A stretch of DNA of 64,000 bases from Cephalotus follicularis (GCA_001972305.1 BDDD01000058.1:761709-825708); one strand, 5' to 3'. Shown: positions 21,746 to 33,343, numbered from the stretch's first letter. Notes: generated by a model not told the origin, from the sequence alone. Translations and numbers: made by a program.

Positions 21746-23575
21746 TCCCAAAACAGTGCCATTTCAAGTTTTGACACACACATTCCATTTCCAAAACCAT
21801 AATTAGGGTTTGTAAGCATCTTTTGAGTTCAAAATCTCAACATTCACATTAATTCAAGTTTAAGATTACATCATAAATCGAAATATTACATTTAGGAAAA
21901 ATACCGGGCGTTACATAAACATAACACCCCTGCTGGGCTATCCCCCACACCAGAAACCCAAGGGCTCCCCAGCACCCGGGACAGACCTGATAACTAAAAA
22001 CTCATAACATGAAAAGTCCATGAAAACACATGATAAACACATCTACAAACTCAAAACATCCATAACATATCTTGAAAGTGTAAAACCATTACATATTTTG
22101 TTTCCCTGCATAACATACACTGCCTTCCCTGGCAGGCAAAAGAACAACATATCCTTACACAAAGAAAACTCTCAGCTGCTCTACTACAAAAGAAGGGTAA
22201 AGGGGCCCAAAGAATGCCCAATGCTATACAAAGCTAATGCCTGAGCTGACGTTCCAAGATGCTAAGCTCAAAAACTACCTTGCTTAGCTATCTACTGCTG
22301 GGGTGGAGGGTCTCCTCCGGCTGGCTCGTCTGCAAAACAAGCCATGAGGGAATTAGTCCAACTGACTAAGTGATTGGGAACAAATCATCCTCTGTTGCAT
22401 TCATAAGAAGGAATGGGTTGAAGAAAACTTACCATTAGCATGAATAACTATCCCAACTGGGGAAAAGACTGTAAACAAAGCATATCTCATGGCATACAAT
22501 AAGGGAAAGCTCAAAGTACTTGAAAAACTTACTCTTTTCTCTGCTTAGATGATTATAGAATATTCATGAAAGCTGAAATAAACATAAGAATACAACTGAT
22601 TAAAAGAAATTGATCTGAAAAAGATCTTGGGTCCTTCCCGGCTAAACACCCGAGGAGAACAACTAAGCTAGAACTGGATTTTCTTTTCTATGCTTGCTTT
22701 GCTGTTTACATAATATAGTTGCCAACTTATAGTGGCGCTGGGCTGAGCTGATCTAGGCCAAAGCCTGCTTGGCAGTATCTGTCGAGAACCAATGGTTCTC
22801 CTCTGTGCTTGCTATTCTTTACTTTACTTACTTATCTGAGCTGATGGCATGACTGTCAAGGACAAAGTCCTCCTTTAGAAAACCTACTGAAAGGCTCTAT
22901 ATACAACTATACCTGATAATTTATCTCAACTGTACTCAAACCCTACACATTGTCCTAGCAACAATGCAAGGAGATCCAGGTATGGAACCCGGGGACAGAC
23001 TCACTCAACTTCTCATCCTGTGATGATAGGCTGAGGAGGAAGGAGCTTGTACATATGTACTTGGCTGCGCTCAACCCTGTACACTGTCCTAGCCACATCA
23101 TAAACAGATCCAGGTATGGAATCTGGAGGCAGACGCGCTGAAGAACCCATCATAGACAATAGGTACGCTGAGGAAGGGGGTCAACACGTACACGTTATCT
23201 CATCTGTCGATGAACGATATAAGGATGCTTAACATCTTTCTTTGCTCTAGGGAACACTCCACTCTGAAGGAATGGCTAACATAAGACGTTAGGGAAAACA
23301 ACTTCCCATCTAAGCTCACTTACTTACAACTGAAGCTGAGGAGAAGGAATCACAGGAAAATAAGATGAACAATAAAATGCTTTAAAAGAAAGGTTGTCCC
23401 ACTCACAGTTCTTGCTACTTCCTTGGATGGTAACGTCCCTTCTTCTCTGCTACTCTCTTCCTTTGGCTTGTCTGTAACTTTCCTTCACCTCGTCTGTTTC
23501 TTCCACTGCTGCACTCGGAAAGCTTCAGCTACTACTGGTCCAGGCACAAGAACGAGAAAAAGAAGAAGAAAACTA

Positions 23576-23577
<2 letters not shown>

Positions 23578-23617
<40 letters not shown>
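23578..23617. repeat. CT microsatellite, right LTR of D
   Basis: Forty bases of CT repeat. The same site in the left LTR (16957-16968) has only about 12, so it expanded after insertion. Confidence 0.9.
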
Positions 23618-23626
<9 letters not shown>

Positions 23627-23941
23627 AAACTCTCTAACCTGCAGAAACTAGAAGAAAGGAAAGACCACATCTCAAGATAACTCCACAGTACTCCCAACTT
23701 AAGTCGTCATTTGTCTTGGAAGTTGGAATCTTCCTTAAGAAGCTTTGCACTTATATCCTCCAAGTTCCACAAAACTCACATAAACCTTGGCTTAATATAT
23801 CCTTCTCTTATCCATCATTACACATAAGCCCAAAACTCAAAAGAAAGCATATTTATCAACTTAAAAAGAACTCTTAAAGCTCCAAAAAAGGTACGGGGTA
23901 TTACAAATAGGGCCATCCAACTACACAAACTGGACTACAGT

Positions 23942-24062
23942 CAGTCGACTATGACAGGGGTCTAGTCGACTGTGCAAGGCAAAGCAATCCACTGATTCAT
24001 AAGGCAGCCGAGTACTCAACATATGACAGTGACTGTCCAGAAGAATAGCCGACTGTTCTGGA
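23942..24062. repeat. GTCGAC palindrome array, second part, gypsy B LTR
   Basis: Units start at 23942 (CAGTCGACT) and 23963 (TAGTCGACTG), followed by decayed ones ending with GCCGACTG near 24050. The order matches the array of solo LTR N. Confidence 0.75.
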
Positions 24063-24800
24063 CGACAGAACAACAAAACTCTAACAATTATACCTAGAAA
24101 TTCGTCCAAACTTGCATAACACAAAACCAGAGGCCTATAGACATCTACATGAGACATTATATGGTCCTTTAACAGTAGAAAAACATAGAATTAAGATGAA
24201 CATATGACCAGTGGCTAAATTCAAGGAAAAAGATAGTGAATTCTAATCACATACATACATATTTTAATCTAATTTTTCTGTCAAAAGCCACATTCAGTTT
24301 TTAAAACCAGATTACAACTTATATATAATGCCTAAAACATATTGACAGCTTCCTAGACCATGACAGAACATATGATGATAGGAATCACAGCCAACAAAAC
24401 ACTAACAACCTATTGAACATAAAACTGAATTCATAACAATATGGAACAAACCATAACAACAAGGAATACTAACCTACAATGGTATAAGAGACACAGAAAA
24501 CATATTACATAAACACAACCGATCAATGCTCACCCGGCTATACACAAGACCAAAAAGGAAGAGAAAAACAAAAGCAACATACAGCCTTATAGTTGTTTAG
24601 CATAAAAATGTGTTGTTTTTAATGAGTTATTTGTGATATCTTTTATGCTTGGAATAGACTACTTTGGTTGAGTTGTGTTGATTTTCATATACAAGTGCAA
24701 AAGGACCAAAGTGCAAGAATACTACCCAAATTTGTGCAAATTGGAGCTTGAAAGTGTAAAGATTGAAGAATGGACAAATTCGGCAGAAAACAAAGTAAAC

Positions 24801-25102
24801 GCGTCGATGTCTATCATACACGTCGATGTCTTTTCTAGGTTTACATCAAAAGCGTCGACGTCTTTCTATGAGGATCGACGTCTTTTTTGGGCAATGCAAT
24901 TTACCTTCAAGAGCTATGAACAAAGCGTCGATGTCTTTCAACACAGGGATCGACGTCTTTGTGCAAAATCGACCTGTGAAATTTGGACCAAAAGGGATTG
25001 ACGTCTTTCTGCTTAAGGGTCGACGTCTTTCATGCGCATCTCAGCAAAACGCGACTTTTAAAAGAAGACATCGACGTCTTTCAAAAGAAGTCGACGTCTT
25101 CC
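24801..25102. repeat. GTCGAC palindrome array (ACGTCGACGTCTTT form), 5' LTR of F
   Basis: TCGA cores lie at 24804, 24823, 24855, 24875, 24928, 24950, 24969, 24998 (TTGA), 25020, 25071 and 25091. Most are paired 19-22 bp apart. The array ends about 90 bp upstream of the TATA box. Confidence 0.9.
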
Positions 25103-25186
25103 TCTGCAGCAGAAATAGAAAGTTAGATTTTTTGCCAGGTTTTCTAACTAGGATTGCTTTATTTCCATTTTTGATCAGTTTTGTAG

Positions 25187-25194
25187 TATATAAA
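25187..25194 (+). promoter_or_regulatory. TATA box of element F 5' LTR
   Basis: TATATAAA matches the plant TATA consensus and is conserved in the 3' LTR at 32628-32635. It likely drives the genomic RNA. Confidence 0.65.
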
Positions 25195-25909
25195 CAACAT
25201 ATGGCCGGCCAAATTGTATAGAGAGGTTGTAGAACCCTAATTTTTCTTTATCAATTTAGTTTTGTTTCACAATGTTTTATAGCTAAACTTTTTAAGGTTT
25301 TGGGGAAGAACAAAGCCTAGATTGTTTTTGTTTCAATTCCATCAATAAAAATCCTTGAATATTTGATTTGTTCTTCAATATTTCTGCCTTTGCACACACT
25401 TTGTCTATCTGATTAAAATCCACAAACATCTTGTCGGTGAAGCTGAATGTTGGTGAATAAATGGTGCTTATTTCAACGGAGTCTACTCATACGATTTGTC
25501 ACAACGAACACACTTCGTATAGACCTAGCATGTCTACTCATACGTCTTGTCGTCGTTGCCGTGCCGTACTTCGTATAGACCTAGCATGTCTACTCATACG
25601 TCTTGTCATCACCGCCGTACTCCGTATCGACCTAGCTGCCGATGATTATCAAGGTATGATCGTTCAATTAAATGGAATTGTTCAATACAATCTACAGTGA
25701 GTTTCTAAACCCTAAAACTGCTTTTTAATTATATCTTTTCTTAGCTTTTATTCATTAATTTGATAGTTTATCTTGAAATTGGTATACTTCACCTAGGTTG
25801 GATAAATTACAACTAGTTTACGTTTCCCTGCGTTCGACACGTTACTGCATGATCCGTGCACTTGCGGCTATAAAATTTAAAACATTCTTTTTAACAGTGA
25901 ACAAATTTT

Positions 25910-25927
25910 TGGCACCGTTGCCGGGGA
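25910..25927 (+). other. Primer-binding site of element F (tRNA-Asp type)
   Basis: TGGCACCGTTGCCGGGGA starts six bases after the LTR and matches the tRNA-Asp primer site typical of Athila elements with one change (usual TGGCGCCG). Confidence 0.85.
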
Positions 25928-26403
25928 AACGTTTAAATTCGTTTAAATTTATTCGACTAATTCGTAGTATTTATTTTTGTTTTATTTTTCTGTTTTTGTG
26001 TTTTTCTAACAGTTCTAATTTAGTTTAAATAGGAATTATCATAACCTTTAACAATTTCTAACATCATTGCATAATCTTTAACAAATTCTAACTTAGATAA
26101 TTATGTTCAGCATAAATTTTAACAACATCTTAACTACTTTTGCATAAACTTTAACAATTTTCTAACTTAGATAAATTAGGTTTCTTACCTTGACCTTTGT
26201 GTTTCCGTTTACTTTGTTAGCTTAGTTTAATTAGGGAATTGCATAAGCTTTAAAAACAAATTCTCATAATCTTTGCATAAGCTTTAAACAAACCCTTATT
26301 TTTGCTAAGTTAATTCTCTGCATAAGGTTTTAATAATTTAGTTTAATTTAGGCTTTCAAAAAAAATAAAAAAAACGTTTTTTTCCATTAGATTAGGTTAG
26401 TTT
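25928..26403 (+). other. Leader of element F
   Basis: An AT-rich untranslated leader with repeated AACAATTTCTAAC and CATAAGCTTTAA phrases between the primer site and gag. No ORF is supported. Confidence 0.6.
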
Positions 26404-28017
26404 ATGACGGAGTGGGTACGTGGCACAAACAATCGACTTGAGCGAAATAATCAACTGCCACAAATGGCGGACACACGCCCAATTCAAACTCTTCGCGATA
26501 GATTCTACCCCTCTAGGACATCACAACCATCCAGTATCTTGTTACCTGCACCTAACGGGAACAATTTTGAGATAAAATCACAATTCATTAGTATGCTCCC
26601 GCACTTTCATGGATTACCCCACGAGGATGCATATCTCTTCCTTCGAGAATTCTAGGAGGTATGTGCCCTCATTAAACTTCAGCAACTATCTGACAATGAT
26701 ATCAAGTTGCGATTCATCAATTTTGCTCTTAAAGATGGAGCTAAGAAAATGGCTCTACAGTCGCCCAACTAATTCCATCTCCACTTGGAATCAGTTCACT
26801 GTCTCGTTCCTTAAGAAATTCTTTCCGCTTCATAAAACCAATAAACTTAGGAACGACATTCTCCAGTTTTGTCAAAAACCCAATGAATCATTTTCTAGGT
26901 GTATGGAACGTTTTAAGGATCTTCTCTTAGAGTGTCCTCATCATGGTTTGAACACGTGGCATTTATGCCAAATCATCTACGAAGGGATCGACTACAAGAC
27001 CAAGTAATTGGTAGAATCTATGTGTCCCGATGGGTTCACCTCATACACTGATGAAAACGAGGGGGGGTTTAGACCAAACCATGTTTTTGAAGAATGCCAA
27101 ATCTATATTGACAGCCAATATGCCCCTGAGAATGTGTCTGCTATGAACCAATACAACCCTATAGTAACACTTACAATCCGGGTTGGCGAAATCATCCAAA
27201 CTTCTCATGGAGTCAAGGACAAAACATGCGAGGACAATCAAGTTTTTCGGGGTAGCCTTCTAGCGTCGGTGCCCCACCTCCATACTTTTTGGGACAACCT
27301 TCGAACTTCCCTAGCCAGTCTACACCACAGCAAACATTTCCAAGGTTCTCCCAAAACTCGAACACTAGTCGACCATCCTTCCCACCACAAAATCAATTCT
27401 CAAATCAACAAACATCGGGTTTGCCAAACCAAAGGGGTGATACATCTAGAATTTCATCACTAGAAAAGAGCGTAGAACTTCTTATGAGCACCATGATGAC
27501 TGGTCAGCATAACATGGAAAAACAAATTTCACAACTAGCATCAGCTCTGCACGAAAGAGAAAAAGGAAAAATGCCCTCACAACCTGACCAGAATCCTAGG
27601 ACTGCCTTAAACCATTCCGCTCAAATCCAACAACCTGTAAATCCACAAAATTTAGCTTCCTCCTCGGGTCCATCAAAACAAGTTTTTACCCTAAGGAGTG
27701 GAAATGAATACCATCCAGCGGATCAAATGGAGAACGTGAGCGAGCGAATGGAGGAATCCTTGGCGCAATAAGAGTCGCAAGAATTATTGATTGACCCATC
27801 GGTGCAACCAATGCAATTGAATGCGCACGATGATTTGAGGAAGGAGAAAGAGGACGAAAAGAAGAAACAACCGGTCGAGGAGCCAAAGCGTTCATTTGAC
27901 CCACCAGCTCCCTTTCCAAAAAGATTGCAAAGCAAGAAAGCCCCAGCAATGGAGAATATCATCGAAACATTTAAGCAAGTCCAAATCAATATCTCATTGC
28001 TTGAAGCCAACGAATAG
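26404..28017 (+). pseudogene. gag: Element F gag (frameshifted, several stops)
   Basis: It begins MTEWVRGTNNR at 26404. The frame carries a TAG after LFLREF (26653-26655), shifts near 26765 into the frame reading WNQFTVSFLKKFF and RFKDLLLECPHHG, then has TAA after DYKTK (27005-27007). It shifts again at the G run near 27061. From 27289 the C-terminal part reads as Gln/Asn/Pro-rich sequence, then SSLEKSVELLMSTMM (probable coiled coil) and VFTLRSG, a conserved Athila phrase. Stops follow at 27769-27771 and 28015-28017. No zinc knuckle was seen, which is normal for Athila gag. It cannot make a capsid protein. Confidence 0.8.
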
Positions 28018-28497
28018 GTGCCCTCTTACGCAAAAGTCCTTATAGACTTATGCACTAAAAAGAGGATCCTCCAGACTCCGAAAAAGGCTTTCTTGGCAGC
28101 CAACATTAGTGCACTATTTTCACAACCCACGATGTGAAAGTATAAAGATCCTGGCTGCCCGACAATCTCTTGTGTTATTGGAAACACAAAAATTTAGCAT
28201 GCCTTGTTCGATTTAGGAGCAAGTGTGAACTTGTTGCCGTCATCAGTTTACGAGAAGCTTGGATTAGGAGAGTTAAGACCAACCACGATGACATTGCAAT
28301 TAGCGGATAGGTCTATGAAGGTGCCGCGAGGGAAAATCGAGGATGTGTTGATAAAGTTTGGAGAGTTTTGCTTTCCTGTCGACTTCGTCGTCTTAGACAC
28401 CCAGCCTGTTGCAAACTTAAATGATCAAATTCTGGTTATCCTTGGTAAACCTTAACTCGCCACAAGCAATGCGTTAATCAATTGTCGAAATGGTCTG
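28018..28497 (+). pseudogene. Element F protease region
   Basis: In frame with the gag C-terminus. It shows VPSYAKVLIDLCTKKR, then the retropepsin-like segment ALFDLGASVNLLPSSVYEKLG. The expected catalytic DSGAS or DLGAS is present as DLGAS, which is usual in this lineage. VILGKP would be the C-terminal flap-to-dimer region. Stops occur at about 28135 (TGA, likely from CGA) and 28453-28455. It would process the polyprotein if intact. Confidence 0.75.
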
Positions 28498-30057
28498 ATG
28501 ATATTAAGCTTCGGAAATACGTCCATGGATTTTAATGTTTTTCGATTGGGTAAGCATTCCGCTGATTTTGATGAATTGAATGCAATCCATGCATTTCTCG
28601 ATTGTATTGATACACACTTCGACATTGATTTTGATGGAAATTTTAATGATTGCATGCGGGATTTAGAGGATGTCGATGGAGGTGATTCCGTTGATGTGTT
28701 TAGTCTGCAACCATTAGAGCCAGTGGGCCCCTTGTCCACATCCTTGCCTAAACCATCAATTGAGGAGCCTCCGAAACTTGAAGTCAAAGAATTTCCCTCT
28801 ACATTGAAATACTCATTTCTAGGTGACAACCAAACTCTTCTTGTTATCATTTTATCTGACCTTACTCCCAGTCAGGAAGAGGAGGTTATTGACCTAATCA
28901 AAGAAAACAAAGAGGCAATTGGTTGGACGATGGCTGACATCAAAGGAATTAGCCCTTCCATTTGTGAGCATCGCATAAATCTCATAGAAGGATCCAAAAC
29001 TTCTAGAGAACCACAGCGAAGAGCAAATCCCTTAATGAAAGAAGCCATACAAAAAGAAATCTTGAAGTGGCTGGATAATGGGATCATTTATCCCATTTCA
29101 GATAGTCAATGGGTGAGTCCAGTCCACGTTGTTCCAAAGAAATCCGGAGTAACGGCAGTGCAATCCTCCACTGATGATTTACTTCCTACAAAAATCCAAA
29201 CCGGATGGAGGGTGTGCATTGACTACCGAAAGTTGAATACAGCAACCTCAAAGGATCATTTTCCACTTCCGTTTATCGATCAAATGCTAGATAGGTTAGC
29301 TGGTCATGAGTATTATTATTTTCTTGATGGGTACTCCGGATACAATCAAATTCCCATCACTCCGCAAGACCAAGAGAAAACCGCATTCACATGCCCTTTC
29401 GGAACATTTGCTTACCAACGTATGCCGTTTGGCCTTTGCAATGCTCCCGCTACCTTCCAAATGTGCATGATGAGTATTTTCTCTAACATGGTGGAAAACT
29501 TTCTTGATGTATTTATGGATGACTTTTCTGTGCATGGTTCCTCGTTTTCTCAATGCCTTCATCACCTGGAATTAGTACTCGAAAGAAGTCGAGAGAAGAA
29601 TTTTGTACTCAATTGGGAAAAATGTAATTTCATGGTGAAGAAGGGGATCGTTCTTGGACATGTAGTGTCAAAAGAAGGAATTCAAGTAGATAAAGCGAAA
29701 ATTGAAGTCATCAAGCATTTGCCTCCACCTCGTAATATGAAAGATATCCGAGCATTCCTCGGACATGCTGGTTTTTATCGAAGGTTCATCAAGGATTTTA
29801 GCAAGGTAGAACGCCCCTTGACTTCGCTCCTAGCGAAGGATCAAGATTTTGTTTTCTCTGATGAGTGCCTTGTAGCATTTGACCGCTTAAAGAAAGAGCT
29901 CACTTCCGCTCCTATCATTCAGGCACCCATTTGGACTGAGCCTTTTGAGATCATGTGCGACGCTTCCGACAGTGCCATTGGAGCTGTTCTTGGACAAAGA
30001 ATGAATAAACTGCCTCACGTCATTTCTTATGCAAGTAGGACCCTCTCCGATGCGTAA
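28498..30057 (+). CDS. pol: Element F reverse transcriptase and start of RNase H
   Basis: An open segment of 519 codons, ending at a TAA (30055-30057) that replaces a glutamine codon in SDA-x-LNY. After a variable N-terminal stretch comes NKEAIGWTMADIKGISPSIC, the typical start of Athila RT. The finger and palm motifs follow: WVSPVHVVPKKSG, RVCIDYRKLN, HFPLPFIDQMLDRLAG, FLDGYSGYNQI, MPFGLCNAPATFQ. The catalytic motif is FMDD (near residue 341). Thumb and connection include IVLGHVVS and LGHAGFYRRFIKDF. RNase H begins at FEIMCDASDSAIGAVLGQ. All RT catalytic residues I can see are present, so this part looks intact, but the polyprotein around it is broken. Confidence 0.88.
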   Translation: MILSFGNTSMDFNVFRLGKHSADFDELNAIHAFLDCIDTHFDIDFDGNFNDCMRDLEDVDGGDSVDVFSLQPLEPVGPLSTSLPKPSIEEPPKLEVKEFPSTLKYSFLGDNQTLLVIILSDLTPSQEEEVIDLIKENKEAIGWTMADIKGISPSICEHRINLIEGSKTSREPQRRANPLMKEAIQKEILKWLDNGIIYPISDSQWVSPVHVVPKKSGVTAVQSSTDDLLPTKIQTGWRVCIDYRKLNTATSKDHFPLPFIDQMLDRLAGHEYYYFLDGYSGYNQIPITPQDQEKTAFTCPFGTFAYQRMPFGLCNAPATFQMCMMSIFSNMVENFLDVFMDDFSVHGSSFSQCLHHLELVLERSREKNFVLNWEKCNFMVKKGIVLGHVVSKEGIQVDKAKIEVIKHLPPPRNMKDIRAFLGHAGFYRRFIKDFSKVERPLTSLLAKDQDFVFSDECLVAFDRLKKELTSAPIIQAPIWTEPFEIMCDASDSAIGAVLGQRMNKLPHVISYASRTLSDA

Positions 30058-31287
30058 TTGAATTACATGACCACTGAGAAGGAATTATTAGCTGTGGCCT
30101 TTGCCCTTGAGAAATTTCGTTCATATCTTTTAGGATCATATGTCATCGTGTACACTAACCATGCTGCGATTCGGCATCTCATGAGTAAAAAGGATGCAAA
30201 AGCACGTCTTATCCGGTGGGTTCTACTTCTTCAAGAATTTGACGTTGAAATTCGAGACAAGAAAGGAACTGAGAATTTGGTAGCCGACCATCTATCCCGA
30301 CTTCCCAATACACCCGAGGTCCATGGTCTGATTAATGAAAGTTTTCTTGATGAGCAAATTATGCGCGTTGAGAGCGAACCATGGTATGCGTACATAGTGA
30401 ATTATCTTGTTACGGGAAGTGTACCCTCGGATTGGTCCTCTCCAGTTAGGCATAGGTTTCTGTCGCAAGCAAAACATTTTTATTGGGATGATCCTTATCT
30501 TTTTAAAGCATGTCTGAATTTAATTTTGCGACGATGTGTTCCTGATCATGAGCATCGCTTGGTTCTATCTTTTTGTCATGATCAAGCATGTGGTGGTCAT
30601 TTCGGCCCGACCAATACAGCGGCTAAGGTTTTACAATGTGGATTTTATTGGCCGACTATTTTTAAAGATGCATTTCAGTACGGTAAGGCTAGTGCTTCGT
30701 GTCAAGCTTTAGGCCGTGTGACGAAACGAAATATGATGCCTTTGAGACCGATTTTGACAGTTGAGATCTTTGATGTTTGGGGTATTGATTTTATGGGTCC
30801 GTTTCCCAATTCATTTAGGAACTTATACATCCTTCTAGCTGTTGATTATGTTTCAAAATGGATTGAGGTGATTCCTTGTCAAACCAATGACAACTCTGTC
30901 GTTGTGGAATTTCTCAAGGGACATATTTTTTCCCGTTTTGGCACCCCACGTGCCATTATTAGTGATAGAGGTACTCATTTTTGCAATCGTTCTTTTGAAG
31001 CACTTATGAAAAGATATGGGATCACTCACAAGCTCGCCACACCAAATCATCCTCAAAAAAGTGGGCAAGTTGAGGTATCTAATCGCCAAATCAAGCAAAT
31101 TCTCAAAAAAAAAACAGTCAACCCCAATAGAAAGAATTGGTCCGCGCGACTTGTGGATACTTTATGGGCTTATCGAACCGCTTTCAAAACTGACCTTGGT
31201 CAATCTCCTTACCGTCCTGTGTATGGTAAAGCTTGTCATCTTCCTGTGGAGTTAGAACATCGAGCATTTTGGGCTATTAAGCGTTAA
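30058..31287 (+). CDS. pol: Element F RNase H C-terminus and integrase
   Basis: Continues the same frame after the stop. RNase H ends with [25 protein letters not shown] and VADHLSRL. The integrase zinc-binding region is degenerate: [10 protein letters not shown] and a single CQA remain where HHCC is expected. The catalytic core is complete: WGIDFMGPF (first Asp), ISDRGTHF (second Asp) and [12 protein letters not shown] (Glu). The open frame ends at TAA 31285-31287, and homology continues to 31602. The product would join cDNA into host DNA. Function is unlikely because of the lost zinc-finger residues. Confidence 0.87.
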   Translation: MNYMTTEKELLAVAFALEKFRSYLLGSYVIVYTNHAAIRHLMSKKDAKARLIRWVLLLQEFDVEIRDKKGTENLVADHLSRLPNTPEVHGLINESFLDEQIMRVESEPWYAYIVNYLVTGSVPSDWSSPVRHRFLSQAKHFYWDDPYLFKACLNLILRRCVPDHEHRLVLSFCHDQACGGHFGPTNTAAKVLQCGFYWPTIFKDAFQYGKASASCQALGRVTKRNMMPLRPILTVEIFDVWGIDFMGPFPNSFRNLYILLAVDYVSKWIEVIPCQTNDNSVVVEFLKGHIFSRFGTPRAIISDRGTHFCNRSFEALMKRYGITHKLATPNHPQKSGQVEVSNRQIKQILKKKTVNPNRKNWSARLVDTLWAYRTAFKTDLGQSPYRPVYGKACHLPVELEHRAFWAIKR

Positions 31288-31602
31288 AATTTTGATCGTT
31301 CCATTGCGGGTAGTCATCGTGCACTTCAATTATCTGAATTAGAAGAAATTCGAAATGACGCGTATGATAATGCGAAGATTTCCAAAGAAAAGACCAAGGC
31401 TTTTCATGATGCGCGGATTTTGCGAAAAAGTTTCGAAGTAGGAGACAAGGTTCTTTTATATAATTCACGTTTACATTTGTTTTCTAGAAAATCAAGGTCT
31501 CGTTGGGATGGTCCTTATATTGTTAAAAATGTTTTCTCACATGGTGTTTTTGAGATATGTAAGCCAGGTACTGAAGATGTGTTCAAGGTAATTGGGCAAT
31601 GA
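31288..31602 (+). pseudogene. Element F integrase C-terminal domain
   Basis: In frame after the stop: NFDRSIAGSHRALQLSELEE, then SFEVGDKVLLYNSRL and SRWDGPYIVKNVF, the GPY/F-type C-terminal integrase module. It ends with a natural TGA near 31600. No chromodomain follows, as expected for Athila. Confidence 0.8.
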
Positions 31603-32034
31603 TTGAAGAAATTTTTAGAGATGCCAGCTGTACCAATGAAGGAGGCCATGGACTTGCATGAGCCTCTTTAGGAGCCTCCATGATCCTATTCGGTAAACCC
31701 TACCCCTTTGTTCTTTATTTTATTGCATTGTTTCTTATATTTGTGCGATCATGCATTTTTCTTTTCTTTAGTTTGTTTCATGAACTGAATTTTGTGTGTT
31801 TATTCGCTTGGAAAACACTCACAAGACAAAACTCGTCCACTAGGGCCACCTAGGGGTTTAACGGCTTGTTGCATAAGCTAAATGCAATCGTGATTCCTAC
31901 GAAAGTGAGTTAGGTTTTTGTTTATGTTCTTGTGTGTGCATTTAGTTTTTATTTTTGTGTTTGCATGTGTTTTATTGTTTTAGCTTTCTATTTTGTTTGC
32001 TTGAGGACAAGCAAGGTTTAAGTATGGGGGTATT
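31603..32034 (+). other. Element F 3' untranslated region and polypurine tract
   Basis: No envelope-like ORF is left between integrase and LTR. The region is T-rich and ends AAGTATGGGGGTATT, the polypurine tract, just before the LTR at 32035. Confidence 0.7.
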
Positions 32035-33343
32035 TGTTTAGCATAAAAATGTGTTGTTTTTAATGAGTTATTTGTGATATTTTTTATGCTTGGAACAGAC
32101 TACTTTGGTTGAGTTGTGTTGATTTTCAGATATAAGTGCAAAAGGACCAAAGTGCAAGAATACTACCCAAAGTTGTGCAAATTGGAGCTTGAAAGTGTAA
32201 AGATTGAAGAATGGACAAATTCGGCAGAAAACAGAGTAAACGCGTCGATGTCTATCTGACACGTTGATGTCTTTTCTGGGTTTATATCAAAAGCGTCAAC
32301 GTCTTTCTATGAGGATCGACGTCTTTTCTGGGCAATGCAATTTACCTTCAAGAGCTATGAACAAAGCGTCGACGTCTTCCAACAAAGGGATCGACGTCTT
32401 TGTGCAAAATCAACCTGTGAAATTTGGGCCAAAAGGAATCGACGACTTTCTGCTTAAGGGTCGACGTCTTTCATGCGCATCTCAGCAAAATGCGACTTTT
32501 ACAAGAAGACATCGACGTCTTTCAAAAGAAGTCGAAGTCTTCCTCTGCAGCAGAAATAGAAAGTTAGGTTTTTTGCCAGATTTTGTAACTAGGATTGCTT
32601 TATTTCCGTTTTTGATCAGTTTTGTAGTATATAAACAACATATGGCCGGCCAAATTGTATAGACAGGCTGTAGAACCCTAATTTTTTTTATCAATTTAGT
32701 TTTGTTTCACAATGTTTAGTAGCTAAACTTTTTAAGGTTTTGGGGAAGAACAAAGCCTAGATTGTTATTGTTTCAATACCATCAATAAAAATCCTTGAAT
32801 ATTTGATTTGTTCTTCAATATTTCTGTCTTCGCACACACTTTGCCTGTCTGATTAAAATCCACATACATCTTGTCGGTGAAGCTGAAAGTTCGTGAATAA
32901 ATGGTGCTTAATTCAACGGAGTCTACTCATACGATTTGTCGCAACGAACACACTTCGTATAGACCTAGCATGTCTACTCATACGTCTTGCCGCCGTTGCC
33001 GTGCCGTACTTCGTATAGACCTAGCATGTCTACTCATACATCTTCTCATCACCGCCGTACTCCGTATCGACCTAGCTGCCGCTGATTATCAAGGTATGAT
33101 CGTTCAATAAAATGGAATTGTTCAATACAATCTACGGTGAGTTTCTAAACCCTAAAACTGCGTTTTAATTATATCTTTTCTTAGCTTTTATTCATTAATT
33201 TGATAGTTTATCTTGAAATTGGTATACTTCGCCTAGGTTGGATAAATTACAACTAGTTTACGTTTCCCTGCGTTCGACCCGTTACTGCATGATCCGTGCA
33301 CTTGCGGCTATAAATTTTAAAACATTCTTTTTAACAGTGAACA
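32035..33343 (+). repeat. 3' LTR of element F with palindrome array
   Basis: A 1309-bp copy of the 5' LTR. The array lies at 32243-32540 and the TATA box at 32628-32635. Several array cores are damaged here (CGTCAACG, GTCGAAG, CGACGACT) but intact in the 5' LTR, and one is intact only here (GTCGACGTCTTCC versus GTCGATGTC). Confidence 0.92.

Larger units (their letters stand above)
19147..21915 (-). mobile_element. Solo LTR E (gypsy, K/M-related family), inserted in D
   Basis: It begins TGTCACGCCCCCG and ends GGGCGTTACA, with exact TAAAC duplications at 19142-19146 and 21916-21920. It is 2769 bp with no coding region. It shares blocks with the LTRs of K and M, such as CATCCCATACTACGTG near 19298 and GGGGTTAGCC near 19540. 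Orientation is assigned by analogy with K. Listed short ORFs inside are not genes. Confidence 0.9.
14513..23905 (-). mobile_element. Element D: gypsy-derived, 2.7-kb LTRs and a gag remnant only
   Basis: Two LTR copies (14513-17248 and 18355-23905, the latter holding solo LTR E) start TGTCAGGACCC or CGTCAGGACCC and end GGTATTACA. Flanks are AACAG (14508-14512) and AATAG (23906-23910), one mismatch. The internal region is only 1.1 kb with polypurine tract, part of gag and a primer site, and no pol. It resembles a large-LTR non-autonomous derivative (LARD-like) dependent on other elements, or a simple deletion copy. Confidence 0.85.
18355..23905 (-). repeat. 5' LTR of element D (right), split by solo LTR E
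   Basis: LTR sequence covers 18355-19146 and 21916-23905, matching the left LTR. Its first base is C instead of T. A CT microsatellite has expanded in this copy (23578-23617). Confidence 0.85.
24594..25903 (+). repeat. 5' LTR of element F
   Basis: It starts TGTTTAGCAT and ends AGTGAACA. U3 holds the palindrome array and a TATA box. The region after 25440 has imperfect tandem copies of TACTCATACGTCTTGTC and TTCGTATAGACCTAGC. Confidence 0.93.
24594..33343 (+). mobile_element. Element F: complete Athila-like Ty3/gypsy retrotransposon
   Basis: Two LTRs of about 1310 bp (24594-25903 and 32035-33343) flank gag-pol on the plus strand, with exact ATAGT duplications at 24589-24593 and 33344-33348. 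By eye the LTRs differ at roughly 55 sites, about 4%, so it is fairly recent yet already full of stops. A tRNA-Asp-type primer site and RT motifs such as FLDGYSGYNQI and FMDD place it in the Athila group. It is inserted in the 5' LTR of gypsy B. Confidence 0.93.

Noticed and set aside
24801-25102. CRISPR array
   Set aside because: Repeats are 10-18 bp, degenerate and only about 21 bp apart, inside plant LTRs, with no cas genes. Spacing is far too short for CRISPR.
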